NCBI RefSeq assembly: GCF_013401555.1
Contig: NZ_CP058552.1
Location: 3,038,001 to 3,102,000, forward strand
Source of the DNA: Paenibacillus sp. E222
Lineage (GTDB): Bacteria; Bacillota; Bacilli; Paenibacillales; Paenibacillaceae
Reading direction: 5' to 3'
Length of the DNA stretch: 64,000 bases
Shown here: one piece after another, positions 33,394 through 43,342 of the stretch
Position numbering within the stretch: the first letter of the stretch is position 1
Layout of the letters: every line of letters starts with the position of its first letter
Program-made: the position numbers and the translations under genes
Notes under the pieces: model-generated
What the model saw: only the letters and a program-made list of their open reading frames with translations
Told to the model about the DNA's origin: nothing
The model's database searches: none

Positions 33394-33933
33394 ATGTCGA
33401 AACTTAACATTGGAATTATTCTTGGGAGCACACGTGAGGGGCGTTTGAGTCCACAGGTTGGAGAATGGGTAAAACAGATTGCGGATGCACGTGGAGATGC
33501 CAACTATGAGATCGTGGATATTGCTGATTACAAGCTGCCTCTCTTGGGAGAAGCGGATGCAACGGAGCAGGCTACTGCCTGGAATGCGAAGCTGGCAAGT
33601 CTGGACGGGTTCGTATTCATTGTACAGGAGTATAACCACAGCATCTCCGCATCACTGAAAAATGCTTTGGATTATGCCCGTGAGGCATGGAATGACAAAG
33701 CTGCCGGGATTGTCAGTTACGGTTCAGTAGGTGGTGCACGTGCTGCAGAACATCTGCGGGGCATTCTAGGTGAGTTGTCGGTTGCTGATGTTCGTGTTCA
33801 TCCCGCACTTTCGCTATTTACCGATTTTGATAACGGAACCTTCAAACCGGCTGATCTGCATTTGACGAACCTAAACGGTATGCTTGACCAAGTGCTGCCC
33901 TGGAGCGGAGCCCTGAAAACCATTCGTTCTTAA
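33394..33933 (+). CDS. NADPH-dependent FMN reductase family protein
   Basis: A 179-residue flavodoxin-like enzyme of the FMN_red family (quinone, azo or chromate reductases). The phosphate-binding loop is G-S-T-R-E-G-R-L-S near residue 11. The Q-E-Y-N-H-S-I-S-A-S-L-K-N-A-L-D segment near residue 75 is a family hallmark. ATG 33394 has GAGGAGG in front. An in-frame ATG at 33331 would add 21 residues (M-G-F-M-D-K-L-F-G-K, then Asn/Glu-rich) without a clear site. A terminator follows. It likely detoxifies quinones or supplies reduced flavin. Confidence 0.88.
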   Translation: MSKLNIGIILGSTREGRLSPQVGEWVKQIADARGDANYEIVDIADYKLPLLGEADATEQATAWNAKLASLDGFVFIVQEYNHSISASLKNALDYAREAWNDKAAGIVSYGSVGGARAAEHLRGILGELSVADVRVHPALSLFTDFDNGTFKPADLHLTNLNGMLDQVLPWSGALKTIRS

Positions 33934-33950
33934 GCCATATCGTCGTTAGG

Positions 33951-33975
33951 AGCCGCCATTTTGGCGGCTTTTTGG
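33951..33975 (+). terminator. Terminator after the FMN reductase
   Basis: AGCCGCC/GGCGGCT stem with a 5-nt ATTTT loop and five Ts. Confidence 0.9.
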
Positions 33976-34016
33976 GTTAGTCCGTATGCCGAGGTTCTGC
34001 ATGTGTAAAAGTAGCA

Positions 34017-34050
34017 AAAGGGCAGCTCTCCCTGGGGAGAACTGCCCTTT
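34017..34050 (-). terminator. Terminator of gdhA (minus strand)
   Basis: AAAGGGCAG (34017-34025) pairs with CTGCCCTTT (34042-34050), with TCTCCC/GGGGAGA inside. On the minus strand it is followed by Ts and lies 66 nt after the gdhA stop. Confidence 0.85.
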
Positions 34051-34115
34051 ATTATCTTAGGAAAAATGCCATTACACTGGCTGGAAAATTCCTGTGGTGA
34101 ATGGGTTTACCTAAG

Positions 34116-35817
<1,702 letters not shown>

Positions 35818-35892
35818 ATGATGAAGAAAAACATGCGAATCAACATGGAGAACAAGGCTTGTATAGGAGGTGAGATTTATTATGAACCATAG
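35818..35892 (+). CDS. 24-codon leader ORF of the KhtTU operon
   Basis: A 24-residue frame (begins M-M-K-K-N-M-R-I-N, ends I-Y-Y-E-P) with AAGGAGGAG about 8 nt upstream of its ATG. It overlaps the next gene start (ATG 35882) by 11 bases and contains that gene's AGGAGGTGA site. Its position after an intrinsic terminator suggests a coupled leader peptide. No homology is known to me. Confidence 0.45.
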   Translation: MMKKNMRINMENKACIGGEIYYEP

Positions 35893-36355
35893 GTCCTCCT
35901 TTCAAAATTGCAGAGAAATGCTGGTGAACCAGCTCATTATATTCGGTGAAGAGAAAAGAACATTTCTCGACGCCTATTTTGACGTGCGTGATCCGGAACG
36001 TTCGCAGATGGAACGGCTGCTTGCCACCTATACAACGTGTGTGGAGAAGCTGCTCCTCGGTTCGGATGAAGCTCTGGACTCGGTGGTACTTATCGGTAGC
36101 TTGATCCGTTTTGAGTACGTTGACTTTCATACAGCTGATTCGTTCACCATTGTGATGCCGGATGACGCGGACCCGGATGCGGGGCATATTTCCTTTCTCT
36201 CCCCTGTGGGACGGCAGTTATTGCTTGGGCTCAAGGGAGAAGTGAGGTCGATTAATATACCGGCTGGCTCGATGCGAGTACGCATTATGGATATTGCGTT
36301 AAACAATGACTCTTTGAATCGGATGTCCACTGGGGGTGCAGATCATGCACTTTAA
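35882..36355 (+). CDS. GreA/GreB C-terminal-domain-like protein of the antiporter operon
   Basis: A 157-residue protein. The N-terminal half is helical. Residues about 85-145 match the FKBP-like C-terminal domain of Gre/Rnk factors (S-F-T-I-V-M-P, I-S-F-L-S-P-V-G-R-Q-L-L-L-G). The long Gre coiled coil that enters the RNA polymerase channel is not evident. It overlaps the khtT start and stands where B. subtilis has khtS, so it may modulate the antiporter or its expression. ATG 35882 is chosen because AGGAGGTGA precedes it by 8 nt. Confidence 0.7.
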   Translation: MNHRSSFQNCREMLVNQLIIFGEEKRTFLDAYFDVRDPERSQMERLLATYTTCVEKLLLGSDEALDSVVLIGSLIRFEYVDFHTADSFTIVMPDDADPDAGHISFLSPVGRQLLLGLKGEVRSINIPAGSMRVRIMDIALNNDSLNRMSTGGADHAL

Positions 36356-36851
36356 AGAGACGGATTTGCCGGGAATTGGACGCAAATATTGGCTGCATAC
36401 ACGCAGCGGTGAGCATTTGGTCATCGTCATCCATAATGATGAGCGGCGTGACCTGTTTCACATGGAATCAGGTGATTCGCCAGAAGAAATTGGAGACATG
36501 GTGTCACTGATCACATTAGATGATGATGAGGCCCGTGCGGTAGCGGCTATTGTCGGCGGCATGACGTACAAACCAACCTTTCAGGATGAACGTGAAGTTA
36601 TGTTGGAGGGGCTGTTAATTGAGTGGCTCCGCATTGAGCCGAATTCTGAGAGTATAGGGAGAACGATCGGAGAACTGAATATTCGCCAGGCAACAGGAGC
36701 AGTTATTCTGGCTGTGGTGGAGAAGAACAGGACGAAGCAGTTTAATCCGGGTCCGGATTTTATCTTTACCGCGGGGTCTACGGTTGTTGTCGCTGGTGAA
36801 CGGGATCAGATCAAACTGTTAAAACAGTTGTTATCCAATGGACGGCTCTAG
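36345..36851 (+). CDS. khtT: K+/H+ antiporter regulatory subunit (KhtT-like, RCK_C domain)
   Basis: A 168-residue soluble protein. The N-terminal region begins M-H-F-K-E-T-D-L-P-G-I-G-R-K-Y. The C-terminal TrkA_C/RCK_C domain (about 85-165) has the I-G-R-T-I-G-E-L and P-G-P-D-F-I-F-x-x-G-S-x-V-V-V-A-G patterns. In B. subtilis KhtT gates KhtU and binds c-di-AMP through this domain. ATG 36345 has GGGGGTG 6-7 nt upstream and overlaps the preceding stop. The permease follows after 3 nt. Confidence 0.88.
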   Translation: MHFKETDLPGIGRKYWLHTRSGEHLVIVIHNDERRDLFHMESGDSPEEIGDMVSLITLDDDEARAVAAIVGGMTYKPTFQDEREVMLEGLLIEWLRIEPNSESIGRTIGELNIRQATGAVILAVVEKNRTKQFNPGPDFIFTAGSTVVVAGERDQIKLLKQLLSNGRL

Positions 36852-36854
36852 CCT

Positions 36855-38060
36855 ATGGATATGCTCATATTCGAAGTGGGAATTGCCGTTGCGCTGATTA
36901 CACTTACGGGGCTAATATCTGCACGATTACGATTCTCGGTCATTCCTTTCTATATTCTGATTGGTATGGCTGTTGGACCGCATGCACCACAGATTGGCAT
37001 TGTGGATTTACGTTTTATCGAAAGCTCATCCTTTATTGAATTTATGGGCAGGCTGGGCATTCTGTTTTTACTCTTTTATCTGGGACTTGAATTTTCGGTA
37101 TCCCGTCTATTGAAGTCAGGTAAAGCCATTCTGACCGGAGGTATGTTCTACGTTGGCCTAAATTTTGCTTCCGGTCTGCTGCTGGGATGGTTCATGGAGC
37201 TGCCACTTAAGGAAACGTTGGTTGTCTGTGGTATCATGACGAGTTCTTCCACAGCTATTGTGGCTAAAGTACTCGTGGATCTGAAGCGAACGGCGAACCC
37301 GGAGACGGAGATTATTATGGGCATGATCATGTTTGATGATCTGTTCATCGCCATTCATATCTCCATCCTGACGGGACTTGTGCTTAGTGGGGCTACCTCA
37401 TTCCTCAGCGTCCTGCTTGTATCCCTGTCCGCACTGCTATTTATTGTGCTATTTCTGATCATAGGCAGGAAATGCATCAAGTATATCGATAAGGCACTCA
37501 ACATCAAGTCATCGGAGTTATTTCTGCTTACGGTTATGACGCTGCTCTTTCTGGTGGCGGGTTTCTCGGAAACATTGCATGTAGCCGAGGCGATTGGAGC
37601 TCTGATGATGGGGCTGGTTCTGGGAGAATCGAGACATGCCAGCCGAATTGAGCATCAGATCATGCCGTTCAAAGATTTCTTTGGAGCCATCTTCTTTTTC
37701 AGCTTTGGCCTGACCATTGAACCTTCCTCTCTCGGCGGAGCCGTTGGCATGACGCTCATTGCGGTGGTTCTGACGATTGCCAGCAACTACGGAGCAGGAA
37801 TGATCGCTGGAAGACTGGCGGGGATGACTCCCAAGGCTTCTCTCAATGTGGGGTTCACGCTCGTATCCCGTGGAGAGTTCTCCATCATTATGGCGAACAT
37901 CGGCAAGGCAGGAGGCCTGATGGCTTCCATACAGTCTTTTGCCGTGTTATATGTGTTAATTCTGGCGGTGCTCGGCCCGATTCTGACAAAAGAATCACCC
38001 TGGATCTACAGTCAATATGCCCGCTTGAGGAAAAGAATGAAACGAAGGCAGACAGAGTGA
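36855..38060 (+). CDS. khtU: K+/H+ antiporter of the CPA2 family (KhtU-like)
   Basis: A 401-residue membrane protein with about twelve transmembrane helices and the Na+/H+ exchanger fold of the CPA2 family. Motifs include F-L-L-F-Y-L-G-L-E-F near residue 72 and S-S-S-T-A-I-V-A-K near 130. F-F-S-F-G-L-T-I-E-P is near 280 and S-R-G-E-F-S near 335. With KhtT it should expel K+ (and NH4+) in exchange for protons under alkaline or high-K+ stress. It lacks the C-terminal RCK domains of KefB/C; that role is carried by the separate KhtT. A strong terminator follows. Confidence 0.92.
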   Translation: MDMLIFEVGIAVALITLTGLISARLRFSVIPFYILIGMAVGPHAPQIGIVDLRFIESSSFIEFMGRLGILFLLFYLGLEFSVSRLLKSGKAILTGGMFYVGLNFASGLLLGWFMELPLKETLVVCGIMTSSSTAIVAKVLVDLKRTANPETEIIMGMIMFDDLFIAIHISILTGLVLSGATSFLSVLLVSLSALLFIVLFLIIGRKCIKYIDKALNIKSSELFLLTVMTLLFLVAGFSETLHVAEAIGALMMGLVLGESRHASRIEHQIMPFKDFFGAIFFFSFGLTIEPSSLGGAVGMTLIAVVLTIASNYGAGMIAGRLAGMTPKASLNVGFTLVSRGEFSIIMANIGKAGGLMASIQSFAVLYVLILAVLGPILTKESPWIYSQYARLRKRMKRRQTE

Positions 38061-38424
38061 ATCTATGCGAACTGTTCCTGCCTTTGTGAAGAGGATAGGA
38101 TAGCCAAAAAACAAATGTGACTCTGTATTGAGTTTCTGGGCTCGGGTCCATAAGCGTCACACCGCATGGAGAAGTGAATTTCTCCCCGGTGTGGCGCTTT
38201 TCTTTTTATGGAATAGATGAGTACCTTAGCGGGTCTAAACACCTAATTCAAGTGAGGTAAACATGTTGTTTTCATGCTCGGGGAAGGGGTGAGACTAGGG
38301 CGGGACTTTGGAAGCAATTTAGCTGATTAGATTGAAAATAATAATAATTTATGTAAAATAATGTTATATTCGAATCTAACAACCTAGCAATCTAGCATGT
38401 ATCTGACGACAGGAGGATTTTGAC
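38061..38424. other. Intergenic region between khtU and the expansin gene
   Basis: A 364-nt stretch containing the khtU terminator (38152-38207) and, from about 38330, an AT-rich segment with several TATAAT-like words. The latter should hold the expansin promoter. No ORF with a ribosome site is seen. Confidence 0.5.
38152..38207 (+). terminator. Terminator after khtU
   Basis: AAGCGTCACACCG pairs with CGGTGTGGCGCTT, with an inner GGAGAA/TTCTCC stem, followed by TTTTCTTTTT. Confidence 0.9.
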
Positions 38425-39141
38425 ATGAATCAAAAAAGCAGATTTCAACGGTTAAAATGGGTAGGTACCACGTTATTGTTAGGCTTAGTGCTGTTTGCAT
38501 TGCCGGCATCTGCTGCATGGAATGATACATACAAAGGTTACGCTACTTACACAGGTTCAGGATACTCGGGAGGAGCTCTACTATTAGACCCTATTCCTGC
38601 GGACATGAAAATTACGGCACTTAATCCATATCAGCTTAATTATAATGGCATCAAGGCTGCGCTGGCGGGAGCGTATCTGGAGGTGCAAGGTCCCAAAGGC
38701 AAAACGACCGTATATGTAACGGATCTGTATCCTGAGGGAGCCAGTGGTGCGCTGGATCTTTCACCAAATGCCTTTAACCTGATCGGGGACCCGAAGGCAG
38801 GCAAAATCGATATCAGTTGGAAAGTCGTAAAAGCTCCGGTCAAAGGTAACGTTTCCTATCGGATCAAAGAAGGCAGCAGTCAGTGGTGGGCAGCGATCCA
38901 GGTTCGGAATCATAAATATCCGGTGCTGAAGCTCGAAGTGAAGCAAAAGGACGGCACATGGCTCAATCTGGAGAAACAGGACTATAATCATTTCCTGGGA
39001 ACTGGACTGGGTAAAGAAAAATTGAACATTCGCATCACCGATATTCGCGGGCAGGTAGTGAGTGATACCCTTCCGGCTTTGCCTGAAAGTGGATCGGGTG
39101 GAGCCTATATTGTACCGGGTAATGTACAGTTTCCGGATTGA
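38425..39141 (+). CDS. Bacterial expansin (EXLX1 type)
   Basis: A 238-residue secreted expansin. The signal peptide ends A-S-A-A near residue 31. Domain 1 (about 32-130) is the double-psi beta-barrel with G-Y-A-T-Y-T-G, and the conserved Asp lies in V-T-D-L-Y-P-E-G-A (about residue 99). Domain 2 (about 135-235) is the CBM63 cellulose-binding domain with aromatic residues Q-W-W. It loosens plant cell walls without hydrolysis and promotes root colonisation in Bacillus. Length and layout match B. subtilis EXLX1. It fits the plant-polysaccharide lifestyle shown by the GH locus. Confidence 0.93.
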   Translation: MNQKSRFQRLKWVGTTLLLGLVLFALPASAAWNDTYKGYATYTGSGYSGGALLLDPIPADMKITALNPYQLNYNGIKAALAGAYLEVQGPKGKTTVYVTDLYPEGASGALDLSPNAFNLIGDPKAGKIDISWKVVKAPVKGNVSYRIKEGSSQWWAAIQVRNHKYPVLKLEVKQKDGTWLNLEKQDYNHFLGTGLGKEKLNIRITDIRGQVVSDTLPALPESGSGGAYIVPGNVQFPD

Positions 39142-39193
39142 CAGAGGTAGGAAGATTTCTTGGAAAGAATCATGCTCAAAAGTATGCTTAATG

Positions 39194-39222
39194 AAAAGTC
39201 GTGCAATGCACGGCTTTTTTTG
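39194..39222 (+). terminator. Terminator after the expansin gene
   Basis: A stem AAGTCGTGC/GCACGGCTT (one G-U pair) with a 3-nt loop, followed by seven Ts. Confidence 0.88.
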
Positions 39223-39288
39223 GTTATATAAGATGATGCTCACGCAACTGAATTAAATGGGTTTTACGACAAGAGGAGAATGTACAGC

Positions 39289-40245
39289 ATGGATAATCTG
39301 CCTTCATATCATTCATCACATCATTATTGGAAACAGTATCAAGCCTTCTTCCCGGAACAATTCAGGCTAGGGGACCATGCGAATCCTGAAGAGGAGTGGT
39401 GGGAATTGAACGGGGTTCATCTGCACATCGATCGTCTGCCCGCGCCCGATTCGCCGATCAAAATTCTGTTCATTCATGGAGCCGGAGGCAATGGCAGGTT
39501 GCTCGCTCCTTATGCTCGAATGTTGCAGCTCCGAGGCTATGAGGTCATATCGCCAGATCTTCCACCGTATGGACTGAGCTATCCGTTGCCTGGGACACGC
39601 CTCAATTATGAACTATGGATCAAGCTGCTTGTTTCACTCGCTGATCGGGAATTTAGGAAAGACGGCAAGCCGATCGTGGCGTTGGGAAGCAGCATCGGAG
39701 GCATGCTGGCTTATCACACGAGTGCACGCAGTGAGCACGTACAAGGCTTGATCGTAACCACTTTTGTGGACACGAGTGATGCTGATATGCGTGACCAGCT
39801 TGCACCAAACCGTCTGGTGAGCCGATGGGGCAAACGTATGATGGATCAGTTTCCTGCTTTACTGGATCATATGCGGATCTCTGTGAAGCAAGTATCACGT
39901 ATGCAGCTGATTACCAATAATTCGGATTTGACCCGACTTATTATGAATGATCCACAGGCGGCAGCGACACGTGTACCGTTGGAACTGTTAAGAACATTCC
40001 TGAATAAGAATCCGGAGGTAGACCCGGAACAGTTTGACCAATGTCCTGTACTGCTGGTTCACCCCGAACTGGACCCGATGACACCATTACGGTTCAGCCA
40101 ATCTTTTTTTGATCGATTGAAGGTGGAAAAGGAATGCGTAGTATTGGAAGGAGCGGGCCACTTCCCTATAGAACAGCCAGGGCTGAATCAATTGGAGCAA
40201 GCCGTGTTACGATTTTTACATCAGATTCAAGCACAGCATTCATGA
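39289..40245 (+). CDS. Cytoplasmic alpha/beta hydrolase
   Basis: A 318-residue alpha/beta hydrolase. The oxyanion strand I-L-F-I-H-G-A-G-G-N lies near residue 62. The nucleophile elbow is the less common G-S-S-I-G-G near 140, and the final acid and His are in E-L-D-P-M-T and G-A-G-H-F-P. ATG 39289 (10 nt after AGAGGAG) is preferred over ATG 39280. The 3' end overlaps the convergent PhzF gene by six bases. Substrate is unknown. Confidence 0.84.
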   Translation: MDNLPSYHSSHHYWKQYQAFFPEQFRLGDHANPEEEWWELNGVHLHIDRLPAPDSPIKILFIHGAGGNGRLLAPYARMLQLRGYEVISPDLPPYGLSYPLPGTRLNYELWIKLLVSLADREFRKDGKPIVALGSSIGGMLAYHTSARSEHVQGLIVTTFVDTSDADMRDQLAPNRLVSRWGKRMMDQFPALLDHMRISVKQVSRMQLITNNSDLTRLIMNDPQAAATRVPLELLRTFLNKNPEVDPEQFDQCPVLLVHPELDPMTPLRFSQSFFDRLKVEKECVVLEGAGHFPIEQPGLNQLEQAVLRFLHQIQAQHS

Positions 40246-41118
40246 AAGTTGAATTCGAATGTTCTCTATATGAACCGCGACCCCACCCACTTGAATCTTT
40301 GTAATTTCATTGGAAATGCCCAGTGTTAATCTCGCTCGAATCTCCGAGGGGCGGTCCATGGTGTATCCTTGTCTAATCGTATAGGTTGTATCGTGGGGAT
40401 CTGAAAGTTGATTGTATTTATGTAAATAACAGAGTAAAGCACCGTTAGATGTACCTGTTGCGCTCTCTTCCGGGATATCGTAGAGGGGAGCAAAATTCCG
40501 GCATTCTGCCAGAGTGCTCTCTTCATCTGGTTCAAGTGCAAATACGTGATAACCTACGACATGGTTAGCTTTGCTCATTTTAGCGATAAGCTGAAGATCA
40601 GGAATGATTTTTGACAGAACATCAACATGGTTAACCGCAATCAAGATATCGCGCAATCCGGTAGATACGATCTGTACAGGTAGTTCGGCATGTAAATCAT
40701 GTGTAGAAATACTCAGAGAATCTGCAATGTCTTGTCGGTCAATGAGCTCTCCGAACTCCGGAAGTGTCTGAGACAGATAGACTTCACCATTGTTCTGGAC
40801 AACGACTTCAAGTATTCCGGCTAACGTCTCCAACGTGTATACACCTACATCAACGATATGCTGTGCTTTCATTAAATAAAATAAGGCAATCGTTGCATGT
40901 CCACATAGATCAACTTCATCACTAGGGGTGAAGTAACGAACTTTGAAATCAGCCTGATCCGATGGCATAACAAACGCGGTCTCTGAAAATCCGACTTGTC
41001 TGGCAATCTTCTGCATCTGAGAGTCTGATAAATGTTCTGCTTGTAAAACAACGCCTGCGGGGTTTCCACCGAGAGGCTTGTCCGAAAATGCATGTAATGT
41101 ACTTACTTCAATTTCCAC
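40240..41118 (-). CDS. PhzF-family isomerase/epimerase
   Basis: A 292-residue protein with the duplicated diaminopimelate-epimerase-like fold of the PhzF family. Family hallmarks are G-G-N-P-A-G-V-V near residue 20, G-F-S-E-T-A-F-V with the candidate general acid/base Glu, and D-L-C-G-H-A-T-I-A near 72. No phenazine genes are nearby, so this is one of the many orphan PhzF proteins of unknown substrate. GTG is the start, with GCGAGGTAG upstream. It is convergent with, and slightly overlaps, the hydrolase gene. Confidence 0.9.
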   Translation of the reverse strand: MEIEVSTLHAFSDKPLGGNPAGVVLQAEHLSDSQMQKIARQVGFSETAFVMPSDQADFKVRYFTPSDEVDLCGHATIALFYLMKAQHIVDVGVYTLETLAGILEVVVQNNGEVYLSQTLPEFGELIDRQDIADSLSISTHDLHAELPVQIVSTGLRDILIAVNHVDVLSKIIPDLQLIAKMSKANHVVGYHVFALEPDEESTLAECRNFAPLYDIPEESATGTSNGALLCYLHKYNQLSDPHDTTYTIRQGYTMDRPSEIRARLTLGISNEITKIQVGGVAVHIENIRIQLS

Positions 41119-41299
41119 ATCGCTACCTCGCTTGTTCAGTTATTTAGGTTCAACCGTTCTCCATTATATCACGGTTCCTGATCTGGATTGTGAACCCAAA
41201 CATGCTGCGAATTCATGAATATAGGTCAACTGAACGTCCGGGAAGGGTAATGAAGAAGGAGAGCATAACGATAATTCTATGGAAAGGCTGGGATCTCTA

Positions 41300-42226
41300 A
41301 TGAAAGCAATTGTGATTGAAAAGTTCGGTGGAGCGGAACAATTGAAGGAAAAGGAAATGCCCAAGCCGGCCTGTGGAGTGAATCAGGTGCTGATCCGCAT
41401 TCATGCTACTTCTGTGAACCCGGTGGATTTCAAAGTCAGACAAGGGCATATGAAAGAGGCAGCGGATTCTTTCCCACTAATATTGGGCGGGGATGTTGCC
41501 GGTACGGTGACTGAAGCGGGTTCAAATGTGGCAAGGTTCAGAGCGGGAGATCGTGTATTTGCCCGTCCTCGTCATTTCGGGACCTATGCAGAATATGTGG
41601 CCGTGGATGCGGACATCATTGCCCGTATCCCAGAAAATCTGAGCTTCGAGGAAGCAGCTGCCATACCGCTAGCAGCCATGACGGCCTGGCAGGCACTTGT
41701 CGACCATGGACGACTTGCCAAAGGGCAGAAGGTTCTCATTCATGCGGGAGCAGGTGGTGTAGGAACCTATGCCATCCAGATTGCCAAATATCTTGGCGCT
41801 GAAGTGTCCTCCACCGCAAGTGAATCGAATGAGGAATTGCTTCGTTCGCTGGGAGTGGACCATTTCATCAATTATAAAAAAGAAGACTTCTCGGAAATTC
41901 TCTCGGGGTACGATGTCGTGCTGGACACGATGGGTGGCGACATTCAGCGTGATAGCTTCAAGGTATTAAAGCCCGGTGGGCATCTGATATCGCTGGTGGA
42001 ACAGCCGGATGAAACGCTGGCTAAGGAAACTGGTGTAACCGCCAATGTGTTCATGATGGAACCCAAAGGGGACCAACTCGATCAGTTGGCCGAGCTCGCT
42101 GCTGAGGGCAAGCTGAGACCCATCATTGATGAGATATACCCCTTGAGTGAACAAGGACTGCGTGAAGCGCACGAAAAAAGCGAAACCCATCACACACGCG
42201 GGAAACTGGTCATTCGAGTAGAATAG
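41300..42226 (+). CDS. NADPH:quinone oxidoreductase-like (zinc-free MDR family)
   Basis: A 308-residue medium-chain dehydrogenase/reductase of the quinone-reductase branch. The GroES-like N-terminal half contains G-G-D-V-A-G-T-V and G-D-R-V-F-A. The Rossmann motif A-G-A-G-G-V-G-T lies near residue 150. No zinc-ligand cysteine set is visible. It probably reduces quinones or enones with NADPH. ATG 41300 gives the standard M-K-A-I-V-I-E-K-F-G start; ATG 41279 is an upstream alternative with no good site. Confidence 0.9.
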   Translation: MKAIVIEKFGGAEQLKEKEMPKPACGVNQVLIRIHATSVNPVDFKVRQGHMKEAADSFPLILGGDVAGTVTEAGSNVARFRAGDRVFARPRHFGTYAEYVAVDADIIARIPENLSFEEAAAIPLAAMTAWQALVDHGRLAKGQKVLIHAGAGGVGTYAIQIAKYLGAEVSSTASESNEELLRSLGVDHFINYKKEDFSEILSGYDVVLDTMGGDIQRDSFKVLKPGGHLISLVEQPDETLAKETGVTANVFMMEPKGDQLDQLAELAAEGKLRPIIDEIYPLSEQGLREAHEKSETHHTRGKLVIRVE

Positions 42227-42273
42227 ACGAGGATTGACGTTAAATGTTTCAAGTTAGATTTTTGTTTCTGATG

Positions 42274-42337
42274 TACACCTCCTAAAATTCACACGAAAAT
42301 ACCCATATGGGGAACCAGTGATATTTTAGGAGGTGTA
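42274..42337. repeat. 15-bp perfect inverted repeat with internal palindrome, sequestering a ribosome site
   Basis: TACACCTCCTAAAAT (42274-42288) and ATTTTAGGAGGTGTA (42323-42337) are exact complements around 34 nt. Inside lies CCCATATGGG (42302-42311). The right arm contains AGGAGGTG, an ideal Shine-Dalgarno, but it is followed only by a seven-codon frame. It may be a remnant of an insertion-sequence end (MITE-like) or an RNA hairpin. The surrounding 301-nt gap (42227-42527) contains no gene I can support. Confidence 0.5.
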
Positions 42338-42527
42338 TCTTGTATGCGGAAAAAGAGCACTGAATAATATAATTTGAAAGAATGGAATATTACGGTATAT
42401 ACTTGAAGTAAGTGTTGAAAGGAATGAGAACGATGTAGTATATGAAGACTTAGATCCCAAGGCCAGATCTCCGCCTTAATTCATATATGAGTGAGGTAGG
42501 AGTAAATAAACCTTAGGAGGATCTATA

Positions 42528-43079
42528 ATGGAAAATAATATTTGGACAGGTCATAAAGTTAGATTACGTGCAATTCTCCCAACTGATTGGGATAAGTTCC
42601 ACAATAATGATTCTGATTCTGACTGTGCTAGACTTTGCGATGTAATAAATTTCCCAAGATCGGAAGAGGGTACAAAAGCTTGGGCTGAACACCAGGCATC
42701 CCGTGGTCCTGATGGGGATAAAATTATGCTCGCGGTCGAGACTTTAGATGGAGTATTAGTGGGAAGCATAAGTTCGAATAACTGTGATACCCGAAATGGA
42801 ACTTTTACGTACGGTGTTGCTATCTTCAGAGAATTCTGGCGCAATGGTTATGCATCAGAAGCTGTAAAAATATTGTTGCGATATTACTTTGAAGAGTTAC
42901 GCTATCAGAAAGTTACTGCACATGTTTATGCTTTTAATCAAGGTTCACTAGAACTTCATGAGCGTCTTGGATTTGTCCAAGAAGGGAAACTCAGAAATAT
43001 GGTATTCACTAATGGACAGCATTACGATGAATATCTATATGGTTTGACTAAAAGTGAGTACTCGAAAATGAAGATATGA
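42528..43079 (+). CDS. GNAT-family N-acetyltransferase (RimJ/RimL-like)
   Basis: A 183-residue acetyltransferase. It starts with the RimJ/L-like V-R-L-R-A-I segment. The acetyl-CoA-binding region is F-W-R-N-G-Y-A-S-E-A-V near residue 105, and the C-terminal strand is L-G-F-V-Q-E-G-K-L-R. The acceptor (protein N-terminus or small molecule) is unknown. TAGGAGG precedes the ATG by 8-9 nt. It is monocistronic with its own terminator. Its AT content is higher than that of neighbours to the left, perhaps from recent acquisition. Confidence 0.9.
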   Translation: MENNIWTGHKVRLRAILPTDWDKFHNNDSDSDCARLCDVINFPRSEEGTKAWAEHQASRGPDGDKIMLAVETLDGVLVGSISSNNCDTRNGTFTYGVAIFREFWRNGYASEAVKILLRYYFEELRYQKVTAHVYAFNQGSLELHERLGFVQEGKLRNMVFTNGQHYDEYLYGLTKSEYSKMKI

Positions 43080-43084
43080 GAGTA

Positions 43085-43109
43085 GGCTACCCTAGCGGTA
43101 GCCTTTTTT
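43085..43109 (+). terminator. Terminator after the acetyltransferase
   Basis: GGCTACC/GGTAGCC stem, 5-nt loop, six Ts. Confidence 0.92.
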
Positions 43110-43342
43110 CGAATAACGGGAAACGAAAATTTAACTCTGAGGCGGGATGTAGGCGATTTGTTGATGTTCATTTTCAAATGTAAATCTCAGAACATGATCC
43201 TCTAAAAGGGGTCTTGGTACTAGGTCTCGAATAAGATAGATGTCCCAAAATTTGTATGAATGGGATTAAGCTAACCCTTACTTTAATAAAGGTGTATAGG
43301 TAGCCAATATGAAATTGAAATACAATGAGGAGGTTTTATCTG

